Below, piece by piece: positions 57,278 through 64,000 of a DNA stretch of 64,000 nucleotides. A program made the position numbers and the translations under genes. The notes below the pieces were generated by a model. That model saw only the letters and a program-made list of their open reading frames with translations. It did not search any database and was not told the origin of the DNA. Source of the DNA: Nanobdellota archaeon (GTDB lineage: Archaea > Aenigmatarchaeota > Aenigmatarchaeia > QMZP01). The DNA lies in the NCBI GenBank assembly GCA_018816245.1, contig JAHIVW010000004.1, positions 24,778 through 88,777 on the forward strand. Direction: 5' to 3'. Within the stretch, counting starts at the first letter, position 1. Every line of letters starts with the position of its first letter.

Positions 57278-59818
57278 AACCTCAAAATCGGGTTCCGGCG
57301 CCTTTGCCGCAACTTCCTGCATCATTGCTGTCTCTTCCACGGTCTCCTGCGGTAGCTTGATACCAAGGAGTTTCGATTCACCGTTTTCCATCGAGACGCC
57401 ATACACCTGATCTGCCTCTCGAACCAAGTCATCGTTGTGGCTGATGATAATGAACTGTGCGTTCTCTGAACTCATCCGGATCAAGTGCGACACTTTCTTT
57501 GTGTTCGTCTTGTCGAGTGCAGCATCCGCTTCGTCCAAAATATAGAACGGCGACGGCTTGTACCGCTGCAAGGCGAACAATAATGAAAATGCTGTCAGGG
57601 ACTTTTCCCCACCTGACAATGCATCAATCGACAGCAGCTTCTTGCCAGGCGGCTTCGCGGAAATCTGTAAGCCGTTCTCCATGTTTTCCAACTGCTCCAA
57701 GGAGAGCGTCGCCTCACCACCCCCATGGAGTTGTTTGTAAATGGAATCGAAGTGGTTTCCAACTTCCAGTAATGTTTTCTGGAACGTCTCCATCTTTCGC
57801 GAATCGATTTCCTGAATCGAGTCTTCAATTGCGGTTTTTTCCTCAACAATTTTATCAACCCGCTGCCTGAAGTCGTCCAGTTCTGTTTTCAGTGTCTTGT
57901 ACTCGTCGATCGCCTTCAGATTCACTGGCCCCAAGCCATTGACCTTTTGGATCAGTTCCTTCTCTTTTCCGCGCAAGATGTCAACAGTGTTCTCTATCAG
58001 TGGTTTGAGTTTCTCTTCGAGTTTTTCCGTACTTCCTTCTTCATTGAGCTGCATTTTGAGATTATCAAAGGTCGCCTCCAGTCGTGCTTTTGAAATGTTC
58101 AGCCGGCCGATGTCCTGCTGTAGTGTGAGTCGCTGCTCGTATAATTTCTTCCGCTTCTCGCGCAACTTCTTCAGATCCTCGTCCATTTTGAGCCGTTCTT
58201 TCTCCCGGTGGATGTTTGATGTCTTCCGCTCCTTTTCCGCGTAGATCTCAATTTCCTTCTGAACCAAGGCAATCTCTTCCTCGAATTTCTTGTTCTCTTT
58301 CTCGAGTTCCTTCTTCTCACCCTGGTAGGATTTCGTCTCAATGGTCAGTCCTTCCTTCTTTCGGTAATAACCACCGGTTACGACACCTGATGCTTCGACA
58401 AGATCGCCGTCAAGCGTCGCCATCCTGACCCGGTGTGAGCGCATGATCTCTCGCGCTTTTCCGATATCCTCAACGGCTGCTGTTGTTCCCAGCACATATT
58501 CAACCGCAGGTGCATACTTCTGCTCATATTTCATGAGATCAGATAGCCAACCGGCGGTCCCGTTCGGGAGGAATCGTGTGCTTCGCATGCGCAGTTTGTC
58601 GAGGGGAAGAAAGCGTGCGCGACCAAGTTTATTTTGTTTTAAGTAGCGGACTGCCTGAACCGCTGTATCAGCGGTGTCAACAACAATATCCTGTAAGTGG
58701 CCGCCTGCGGCAACTTCAGTTGCGATCTTGTAGGTTTCCGGAACTTGAATCAGCTGCGCAAACGTGCCGTGCACGCCGTCAATATGTTTCACCTTCTCGT
58801 ACATCTGGGAACCGGCTTTCCCTGCGAGCGAAAACATCCGCTCTGCCATGGTCATAATCCGGTCGATCTCGCGGGTGTTTGATTCAATCTTGTCCCGTTT
58901 CCGTTCAACTTCTGCCTGCAATCTCGCAAGTTTTCGTGTTACCTCAATAGCATCATCCGATGAAAGAATGCTTTTCGTGAAGTCCGCAAGCCGTTGCTCT
59001 TCTTCTGTAATGCCGGCGTCTGTTTCCTTAATTGTTTGTTCGTGCTCATCTGCTTGCTTATTCCGTTCATCCAGCTTACTTTGGATTGCTTGGAGATCCT
59101 TCTCGCTTCCGGAGAATTCTTTCATGAGAATCGCGCTCTTCACATCGCGCAGTTGTGCATCAAGATCCTGGAACTGGAGTGCTGCATCCCGTTCCTTGCT
59201 GATACGGCCAATGGTTTGAGCCTTCTCATTCAAGATCAATTCCGCTTCCCGGACCCGGTCCCCGATTCGTTTCAACTCCTTCAAGGCCTTGTCACGCTTG
59301 TCATCATATTCAAGGATTCCAGAAACCTCATCCAGCATCTGCCGCCGTTGAACCGGATCCATCTCTACGATTGAGGTGACATCGCCTTGCTGGAGAATAT
59401 TGTGACCACTTGGATGGATTCCTGCTTTCATGAAGATGTCTGCAATCTCCTGCCTCGTCACGATCCGTCCATTCAACCGGAACGTGGACACGCCGCCCTT
59501 GTTGATGCGACGGGAGACCGTTACCAAATCTTCTTCCAAAGGGAGTGCTCGGTCAGTGTTACTGAAGAAGAGTGTGACTACAGCAAAATCTGACCCGCCC
59601 TTTGATTTGCTACCGTGAAAAATCAGTTCTGTTGCTTTCTTTGCCCGCATGGCCCGGCTGCTTGGCCGTCCAATAACAAAGGTAACGGCGTCGCAGATAT
59701 TCGATTTTCCGGATCCATTCGGGCCAATCACAACGGAAAACCCAGGGGTAAAGGGAATGGAGACCTTCCGCTTAAAGGATTTGAATCCCTGCATCACGAC
59801 GCGTTCAAGATAGACCAT
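57272..59818 (-). CDS. smc: Chromosome partition protein SMC, short-armed
   Basis: 848 residues, against ~1150-1190 for usual SMC. Head parts are complete: Walker A GPNGSGKSN (32-40), ILQQGDVTSIVEMDPVQRRQ, signature LSGGEKSLTAFSLLFALQRY and Walker B YILDEADAALD. The hinge (~340-500) includes VHGTFAQLIQVPETYKIATE and LVEASGVVTGG. The coiled-coil arms are only ~170-180 residues each, about half the usual. ScpA and ScpB are encoded at 41666-42960. Confidence 0.93.
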   Translation of the reverse strand: MVYLERVVMQGFKSFKRKVSIPFTPGFSVVIGPNGSGKSNICDAVTFVIGRPSSRAMRAKKATELIFHGSKSKGGSDFAVVTLFFSNTDRALPLEEDLVTVSRRINKGGVSTFRLNGRIVTRQEIADIFMKAGIHPSGHNILQQGDVTSIVEMDPVQRRQMLDEVSGILEYDDKRDKALKELKRIGDRVREAELILNEKAQTIGRISKERDAALQFQDLDAQLRDVKSAILMKEFSGSEKDLQAIQSKLDERNKQADEHEQTIKETDAGITEEEQRLADFTKSILSSDDAIEVTRKLARLQAEVERKRDKIESNTREIDRIMTMAERMFSLAGKAGSQMYEKVKHIDGVHGTFAQLIQVPETYKIATEVAAGGHLQDIVVDTADTAVQAVRYLKQNKLGRARFLPLDKLRMRSTRFLPNGTAGWLSDLMKYEQKYAPAVEYVLGTTAAVEDIGKAREIMRSHRVRMATLDGDLVEASGVVTGGYYRKKEGLTIETKSYQGEKKELEKENKKFEEEIALVQKEIEIYAEKERKTSNIHREKERLKMDEDLKKLREKRKKLYEQRLTLQQDIGRLNISKARLEATFDNLKMQLNEEGSTEKLEEKLKPLIENTVDILRGKEKELIQKVNGLGPVNLKAIDEYKTLKTELDDFRQRVDKIVEEKTAIEDSIQEIDSRKMETFQKTLLEVGNHFDSIYKQLHGGGEATLSLEQLENMENGLQISAKPPGKKLLSIDALSGGEKSLTAFSLLFALQRYKPSPFYILDEADAALDKTNTKKVSHLIRMSSENAQFIIISHNDDLVREADQVYGVSMENGESKLLGIKLPQETVEETAMMQEVAAKAPEPDFEVV

Positions 59819-59931
59819 AGATAATCGGAAACCGCGTCCTGCGGCTTTGTTCGCGCTTCAGACCGTGCTAAGTACTTTACGGGAGGACGCTTAAATAGTG
59901 CGAACATAAAGGAGCGATCCTAACTAAATGT

Positions 59932-60732
59932 ATGCTTGAACAGATGTTCAGTTTTGAAGAAATCAACAATCATCCGTCCCTCATGTTTGTCTGGGCATTC
60001 ATCCTTGCCTCGGTGGGGATCATCATCAGTACCCAGGTCGCGCCGACGGTCGCGTCAATCGACTTCGGCTTCTTTGCAGTCCTGTTCACCATCATCCCGT
60101 CAATGTATTTCATCACCACGCTGATTCAGCGCGAGGAAGAGCTGGAGGAGGAGGAAATTAGAGAGCACTATGGGATGGGTGCCTTCTGGTACCGCCACGA
60201 AAAAGACATCATCGCCTTCCTCTTCTACTTTGGTGGGCTGACCCTCGCTTTCGCTATTTGGGCGATCCTCATACCAGGCGCCTTTGGTGCCCAGGTCGCT
60301 GAAATCAACGAGATTGCCTCAGTTCCTCTGAACACGGTCACTGGCCAGGTCGCTGGCCAGAGCACCGCCCTCTGGTCGATCTTCTCGAATAATCTCCAGG
60401 TCATGCTCGTCTCCTTCATCTTCTCACTCCTCTTCGGGGCAGGAATGGTCTTCATCCTCGTCTGGAACGCGAGCCTTCTGGGCGTCTACATCGGCCGGCT
60501 TGCTGAATCTTTCTGGGCCATTCCAATGGTGAGCCTTCGCTTCATTCCTCACGGCGTACCGGAGATCGCAGCCTACCTTGTTGCTGGTTTGGCGGGGGGC
60601 ATTCTCTCCGCAGCCCTCCTTCGGAAGAACAGCCACCACGTTATCGAAGTCATCGCGGTCGATGCCCTCGAACTCTTGGTCTTGGGGATTCTCCTCCTCT
60701 TTGGGGCCGCGGCCGTCGAGGTCTACTTATAA
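59932..60732 (+). CDS. SpoIIM/DUF95-like membrane protein
   Basis: 266 residues, about five membrane helices (LMFVWAFILASVGIIISTQV; FFAVLFTIIPSMYFITTLI; IIAFLFYFGGLTLAFAIWAI; MLVSFIFSLLFGAGMVFILV; LLVLGILLLFGAAAVEVYL). SIFSNNLQVMLVSFIFSLLF and RFIPHGVPEIAAYLVAGLAG match the stage II sporulation protein M family, common in archaea with unknown function. CGCTTAAATAG at 59888-59898 is the likely promoter. Confidence 0.8.
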   Translation: MLEQMFSFEEINNHPSLMFVWAFILASVGIIISTQVAPTVASIDFGFFAVLFTIIPSMYFITTLIQREEELEEEEIREHYGMGAFWYRHEKDIIAFLFYFGGLTLAFAIWAILIPGAFGAQVAEINEIASVPLNTVTGQVAGQSTALWSIFSNNLQVMLVSFIFSLLFGAGMVFILVWNASLLGVYIGRLAESFWAIPMVSLRFIPHGVPEIAAYLVAGLAGGILSAALLRKNSHHVIEVIAVDALELLVLGILLLFGAAAVEVYL

Positions 60733-60779
60733 GGAATTCGACGATTGACGAATGCCCTTTATATCCGATCACGAAGACA

Positions 60780-60796
60780 GTATAACACGGTGATAC
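60780..60796. promoter_or_regulatory. Imperfect palindrome GTATAACA-C-GGTGATAC before the 60800 gene
   Basis: The left half is identical to the site at 57261, the right half matches at 6 of 8 bases. It ends 3 bases before the ATG at 60800 and overlaps the predicted transcription start (TATA CCTTTATATC at 60756-60765). Confidence 0.4.
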
Positions 60797-60799
60797 AGA

Positions 60800-61072
60800 A
60801 TGGCGCTTGAAGTCTTTGCCGTCTTTGCTGTACTCCTTGCACCCGTCTTCGCGGAGTACGCACGAATTCGAGCGAAGTCTGCACGAGGATTCAACCTCAT
60901 CTTCGCAGCCGGAACGATGTTCCTGCTTGCGTGGGGGTTCACCGTCTTTAGCGGAACACTCGCCGCAAACATCGCACCAATGGGCGAGTTGTTGTTTGAC
61001 TTTATCGGATGGGTCCTCTTGTTGGTAGGAGCAATTACCGTTGCCCTTGATTTGTCAAAAGCAAAGAAGTAA
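60800..61072 (+). CDS. Three-helix membrane protein, unknown
   Basis: 90 residues. Helices about 3-19 (LEVFAVFAVLLAPVFAEY), 33-54 (LIFAAGTMFLLAWGFTVF) and 64-84 (LLFDFIGWVLLLVGAITVAL). A basic loop (ARIRAKSARGFN) faces the cytoplasm. Not recognised beyond a resemblance to small DPANN membrane proteins. The palindrome at 60780 touches its start. T-tract terminator at 61101. Confidence 0.55.
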   Translation: MALEVFAVFAVLLAPVFAEYARIRAKSARGFNLIFAAGTMFLLAWGFTVFSGTLAANIAPMGELLFDFIGWVLLLVGAITVALDLSKAKK

Positions 61073-61100
61073 CCTATCAACGAAGCAGACTCGTTCACCC

Positions 61101-61116
61101 TTTTTTTCTTTTTTTA
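61101..61116 (+). terminator. T-tract terminator after the 60800 gene
   Basis: TTTTTTTCTTTTTTTA, 29 bases after the stop, between convergent genes. A typical archaeal U-tract. Confidence 0.55.
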
Positions 61117-61126
61117 TCACAGAGCC

Positions 61127-61759
61127 CTAGCTACAAATATTGGCGCCGAGTTCTTCGAACGTGTTCTGCTTGAAGAGGATCGGGATGCCCGCGCGAACGG
61201 CAATTGCTGTCGAATCGCTTGGACGGGTCTCCAGGATCACGATCTTATTACCTTCTTGTAGATAGAGGTTTGCGTAGTAGCCGAGCTCTGTCCCGTCTTT
61301 ACTATCTATCTTTACTTGCAAGACCTTCATCCCGAAATTGTCAAGGAGATCCTTCACAACATCGTGGATCGTTGGTCGCACCTCAATAATATCATCAATC
61401 CCGTTCTGAATAGAATAGGTCTGGAAATTTGTGGTTGCCATCGTCACCTGGATGCATTCATGAGTATAGATCAGGTTCATTGCATCAACGGTTGCTTCAA
61501 CCTCAATATACCCGTCTTCATTCAATTCTTCCAGTGATGTGATGTGAGATGTAGTTGGGATTATCCCAGACGTCGATGAGATGGTCGTGCTCACTTGGAA
61601 AAACAACGCGCCGATGAGAACGCCGAGAAGCACCAAGAACGTTCCAATGATCACCACAACAAACCACATCCGCCGGTGCGGGGGAGATGTTGGTTCACGA
61701 GGGCGAGTTTGCGGAGATACCTTTGAGCGACGCGTTTGTTTCACCAATTGTTTCTTCAT
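61127..61759 (-). CDS. Membrane-anchored DUF151 (bifunctional nuclease-like) protein
   Basis: 210 residues. Basic N terminus, one helix (~28-50, MWFVVVIIGTFLVLLGVLIG), a Thr/Ser linker, then a DUF151 domain (~80-208): VRPTIHDVVKDLLDNFGMKV, GYYANLYLQEGNKIVILETR PSDSTAIAVRAGIPILF (the P-S-D motif is the family hallmark). DUF151 proteins are usually cytoplasmic; here the domain would face outside if the helix is N-in. Starts 5 bases after the Lon-like gene's stop. Confidence 0.8.
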   Translation of the reverse strand: MKKQLVKQTRRSKVSPQTRPREPTSPPHRRMWFVVVIIGTFLVLLGVLIGALFFQVSTTISSTSGIIPTTSHITSLEELNEDGYIEVEATVDAMNLIYTHECIQVTMATTNFQTYSIQNGIDDIIEVRPTIHDVVKDLLDNFGMKVLQVKIDSKDGTELGYYANLYLQEGNKIVILETRPSDSTAIAVRAGIPILFKQNTFEELGANICS

Positions 61760-61764
61760 TCAGA

Positions 61765-62535
61765 TCACGCAAGCATGTAGTCCATTGCCTCATCGAGATT
61801 GGAAACGGTAATGACATCAATACCGCTGTCTTCGAGTTGGGTTTGCTCCTTGATAACATAGGTGACTTTACATACGGTCACACTGTCCTGCATCGAGCAG
61901 GTGACGTGCCGCTTCAGTTGTTCGAGAGAGCCTTGGCCCGGAGGAACAAGAAATTGTTTGATTCCTTCATTTGCCGCTGCCTTGGTTTTTTCCAGAATAC
62001 CACCGACAGGGCCGATCTTTCCGTTTTCGTTAATCGTTCCGGTCATGGCGATGTCAGAACGGATGTCACCACCAATGATCGCCGCAGCAATGCCTGCTGC
62101 AATCGCTGCTCCGGCAGACGGTCCTTCAACAAGTTCTGCATCTTGAATATTGAACACAATGGAAACGTCAATTGTTTCCTTATCAACACCTGCCCACGTT
62201 GCTGCAGCATCTCGAGCAACGCGGAACGAGTTCTGTGTTTCCGTCGCCGTGAAAACATTGTCAACGTCGGCAAACACGGCACCATTTCCCTGTTCTACAG
62301 TAATTCTTGCGCTCGTGAGGATACCCGAACCATCATTTGAAACAGCAGGAAGGTACACGAAGGTGGTATGTTCCTCGGTATTCTGGAAGATTGGGTTCAT
62401 CACGACTGGCGCTGCGCTCGCGGCCCCTGTTGAATGTTTGATGATCGTCACCTGGGAAAAGAGACTCCCCACAAGAAAGGAAGAGACAAACATGATGGCA
62501 ATCAGGGCAGCAATCGCGTATTTCATACGACTCAC
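61765..62535 (-). CDS. Membrane-anchored Lon-type (S16) protease domain without ATPase
   Basis: 256 residues. An N-terminal helix (5-27, KYAIAALIAIMFVSSFLVGS) is followed by the S16 catalytic domain: VEGPSAGAAIAAGIAAAIIG with Ser140, and GKIGPVGGILEKTKAAANEG with Lys183. The 43-residue Ser-Lys spacing equals that in E. coli Lon. No AAA+ module, so ATP-independent. The Cys pair CSMQDSVTVC near residue 225 fits an exported location. Cotranscribed with the DUF151 gene. Confidence 0.88.
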   Translation of the reverse strand: MSRMKYAIAALIAIMFVSSFLVGSLFSQVTIIKHSTGAASAAPVVMNPIFQNTEEHTTFVYLPAVSNDGSGILTSARITVEQGNGAVFADVDNVFTATETQNSFRVARDAAATWAGVDKETIDVSIVFNIQDAELVEGPSAGAAIAAGIAAAIIGGDIRSDIAMTGTINENGKIGPVGGILEKTKAAANEGIKQFLVPPGQGSLEQLKRHVTCSMQDSVTVCKVTYVIKEQTQLEDSGIDVITVSNLDEAMDYMLA

Positions 62536-62617
62536 CTCAAGGTTGTTGGGAATTCAGATAAAGATTTCCCCTTTTTATAATTTAATTGAAGGTTCAGTTT
62601 TAAGGGGGGAAACCTAA

Positions 62618-63421
62618 GTGGAGAGCATGCCACAGGCCGAAATTGGTGTTATTGGTGGGACAGGCATCTACGATCCACAGCTGCTTACCAAAAGCAAGAA
62701 GATTGCCGTGAATACACCCTATGGAGCGCCATCTGATAAGGTGACCATCGGCGAGTACGAAGGGCGGTCTGTTGCTGTTCTGCCGCGCCACTGTGCCAGC
62801 CATGCGATTCCTCCCCATAAGGTCAACTACCGGGCAAACATCGCTGCCCTCAAGAAGCTGGGAGTTCACACGATTCTTGCTGCCACGGCTGTAGGATCGC
62901 TCCAGAACACCATCAAACCAGGACAAATTGTGTTTGCTGACCAGTTCATCGATCGTACACGGAACCGGATCTCCACCTTCTACGAAAAGGAAAAGGTCTG
63001 CCATATTTCTGTTGCTGATCCAGTCTGTCCCCTGCTTCACGAGTTCATGTGGCAGATCGCTCGGAAACTCAAGATTCCGAGTCATCGGACAGGGACGTAT
63101 GTTTGTATCGAAGGCCCCCGCTTCTCAACAAAGGCGGAGTCACGCCTCTTTCGTGCCTGGGGCGGCCATATCATCGGCATGACCCTTGTCCCCGAGGCCG
63201 TGCTCGCCCGGGAGGCAGAGATCTGCTACAGTCCGATTGCCATGGTCACGGATTACGATTCCTTCCGGGACACCCCAGTGTCGATTGATGAAGTCCTGAA
63301 AACCATGAAGGAGAACGACGACAAGGTCAAGGCGATCATGAATGCAGCGATTCCCGCGATCCCAACGAATGACAAGCGGGAATGTTCGTGCAAGACGGCG
63401 TTGAAGGGCGCGTTGGTGTAA
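62618..63421 (+). CDS. mtnP: S-methyl-5'-thioadenosine phosphorylase
   Basis: 267 residues from the GTG at 62618, favoured because GGGGGGA lies 7-8 bases upstream; the ATG at 62627 is the alternative. Splits MTA to adenine and methylthioribose-1-phosphate. Motifs: IGVIGGTGIYD, VAVLPRHCASHAIPPHKVNY, ATAVGSLQNTIKPGQIVFAD, and YVCIEGPRFSTKAESRLFRA, MTLVPEAVLARE. The end has CSCKTALKG with a CxC seen in hyperstable homologs. Confidence 0.93.
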   Translation: MESMPQAEIGVIGGTGIYDPQLLTKSKKIAVNTPYGAPSDKVTIGEYEGRSVAVLPRHCASHAIPPHKVNYRANIAALKKLGVHTILAATAVGSLQNTIKPGQIVFADQFIDRTRNRISTFYEKEKVCHISVADPVCPLLHEFMWQIARKLKIPSHRTGTYVCIEGPRFSTKAESRLFRAWGGHIIGMTLVPEAVLAREAEICYSPIAMVTDYDSFRDTPVSIDEVLKTMKENDDKVKAIMNAAIPAIPTNDKRECSCKTALKGALV

Positions 63422-63538
63422 CGTAAAGGGACACAAAGGGTTCCTCAGGTGGTAGGTGCAAGTCCGCCCAGAAGAATTTTCTAAGAGAGGTTTCCTTGTT
63501 ATCTTGTGCCACAAAAGCAGTGCTTTGGAAGAAGATAT

Positions 63539-64000
63539 TCATTCCTTTTGGATATCTGCACGCTCAAACATCGCGTATGCCTCGTTTCCTGCTCTCAGGA
63601 GTTCCTTGAGCTCGTCGGTCGCCTCTGCGCTCGCTCCGCTCGCGGCCTCCTTGGAGAGAACAGCACCGACGTCGTCGTCCCTGTCGAGAGGACGGCTGTA
63701 GGTGCTGACGTCCCACGGCCCGACCCTCTCGTTCAAGAAGTCCCGGAGGACGGCGAAGACGCCGTCTACGCCATCGCGGCGCCAGGAGTAGGACATTTCT
63801 GCTCTCGCAACGTCGGCTGCTATCTGCTCGTCGAGGCCGAGTAGCTTAAAATATGCTGTCTGGGAGGCAATCGCTTCCCCTTTGTCTGTTGTTGTTTGAT
63901 GTGCGAATCCGAAACCATCGTACAGGCGTTTTTCGCCAGGAACAAAGAGCACGAAACCGGACGGAACGATTGTTGTCTCCCCCTTCCTTGAGTTCGCTGT
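63539..64000 (-). CDS. Unidentified protein, N terminus outside the window
   Basis: The frame is open to the window edge (153 codons visible, upstream residues SRKGETTIVPSGFVLFV), so the start lies beyond 64000. It ends with a Glu/Ala-rich helical tail (VLSKEAASGASAEATDELKE, LLRAGNEAYAMFERADIQKE). The middle has YDGFGFAHQTTTDKGEAIAS and MSYSWRRDGVDGVFAVLRDF. No family recognised. The 117 bases between it and mtnP hold nothing I can identify. Confidence 0.5.
   Translation of the reverse strand, partial: TANSRKGETTIVPSGFVLFVPGEKRLYDGFGFAHQTTTDKGEAIASQTAYFKLLGLDEQIAADVARAEMSYSWRRDGVDGVFAVLRDFLNERVGPWDVSTYSRPLDRDDDVGAVLSKEAASGASAEATDELKELLRAGNEAYAMFERADIQKE

Noticed and set aside
63422..63538. 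Possible small RNA between mtnP and the edge gene
   Set aside because: No C/D or H/ACA boxes, promoter or stable hairpin that I can see.

Overview
The window comes from an archaeon. It carries archaeal forms of the translation, transcription and replication machinery: a GINS subunit, L44e, S27e, aIF2-alpha, SRP54, aIF5A, Nop5, TFB, TBP, S15, S8e, an Sm-like protein, L37e, L34e, L14e, L10e, aEF1B and Rnp4. It also has tRNA genes without an encoded CCA, one of them with an intron at 37/38, and TATA boxes about 25 bases before many start codons. Several traits point to a DPANN lineage of the Woesearchaeota/Pacearchaeota kind: short intergenic gaps, many small Cys-rich surface proteins, a compact SMC, SepF, DUF5654, an S-layer gene, and bacterial-type genes (sigma-70-like factor, GGDEF protein, class II FBPase). 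That placement is inferred from gene content, not from a phylogeny. Base composition looks close to 50% GC by eye, except for an AT-rich two-gene insert at about 6.4-8.36 kb.

Layout. 0-3 kb: replication/translation cluster (GINS, L44e, S27e, aIF2a), then SRP54 and a tiny zinc ribbon. 3-6.2 kb: membrane-anchored winged-helix and PH-like genes, then a secreted-protein operon in which two products end in the same pentapeptide MVGGC. 6.4-8.4 kb: AT-rich TrmB-like regulator and acyltransferase-like gene around a perfect palindrome, ending at tRNA-Gly. 8.5-16 kb: CARF-like regulator, lipoprotein, aIF5A, Nop5, a secreted gluzincin, pyrBI and a run of tRNA genes (two Leu, intron-containing Glu, two Val). 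This part includes a toxin-antitoxin pair bracketed by a copy of a tRNA 3' end. 16-24 kb: XPF nuclease, GGDEF protein, CTP synthase, Hef-type helicase, geranylgeranyl reductase, GlpX and TFB. 24-31 kb: a small secreted domain protein, a 1470-residue LamG surface protein carrying the same domain at its C terminus, RibL, an acidic microprotein and a membrane protein.

31-41 kb: threonine synthase, S15, PIN-ATPase-KH protein, TBP, S8e, Lsm, L37e, peroxiredoxin, glutamate dehydrogenase, SepF, site-2 protease, rhomboid, and the L34e-L14e-zinc ribbon-aEF1B operon. 40.7-48 kb: three tandem Cys-bearing pilin-like genes, scpA-scpB-rnp4, a membrane-anchored winged-helix regulator, NurA and a large S-layer protein. 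48.4-57.2 kb: glmS-glmU-like operon for UDP-GlcNAc, a membrane protein, L10e, a degenerate phosphatase-like protein, a B12 radical SAM protein, dCTP deaminase with thymidylate synthase, and the sigma-70-like gene. 57.3-64 kb: SMC, SpoIIM-like protein, small membrane protein, DUF151 nuclease and Lon-type protease (both membrane-anchored), MTA phosphorylase and an unidentified gene cut by the window edge.

Themes. SMC, ScpA and ScpB are all present, in two loci. pyrB, pyrI, pyrG, dcd and thymidylate synthase give much of a pyrimidine deoxynucleotide route. TBP, TFB and a sigma-70-like protein coexist. Two palindrome families may mark small regulons: GTATAACA-N-TGTTATAC near the GGDEF/pyrG, rps15, sigma and 60.8-kb promoters, and TGAAACAGTTTCA around the membrane-wHTH/nurA promoter and before the S-layer gene. 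No CRISPR array, insertion sequence or rRNA was seen.
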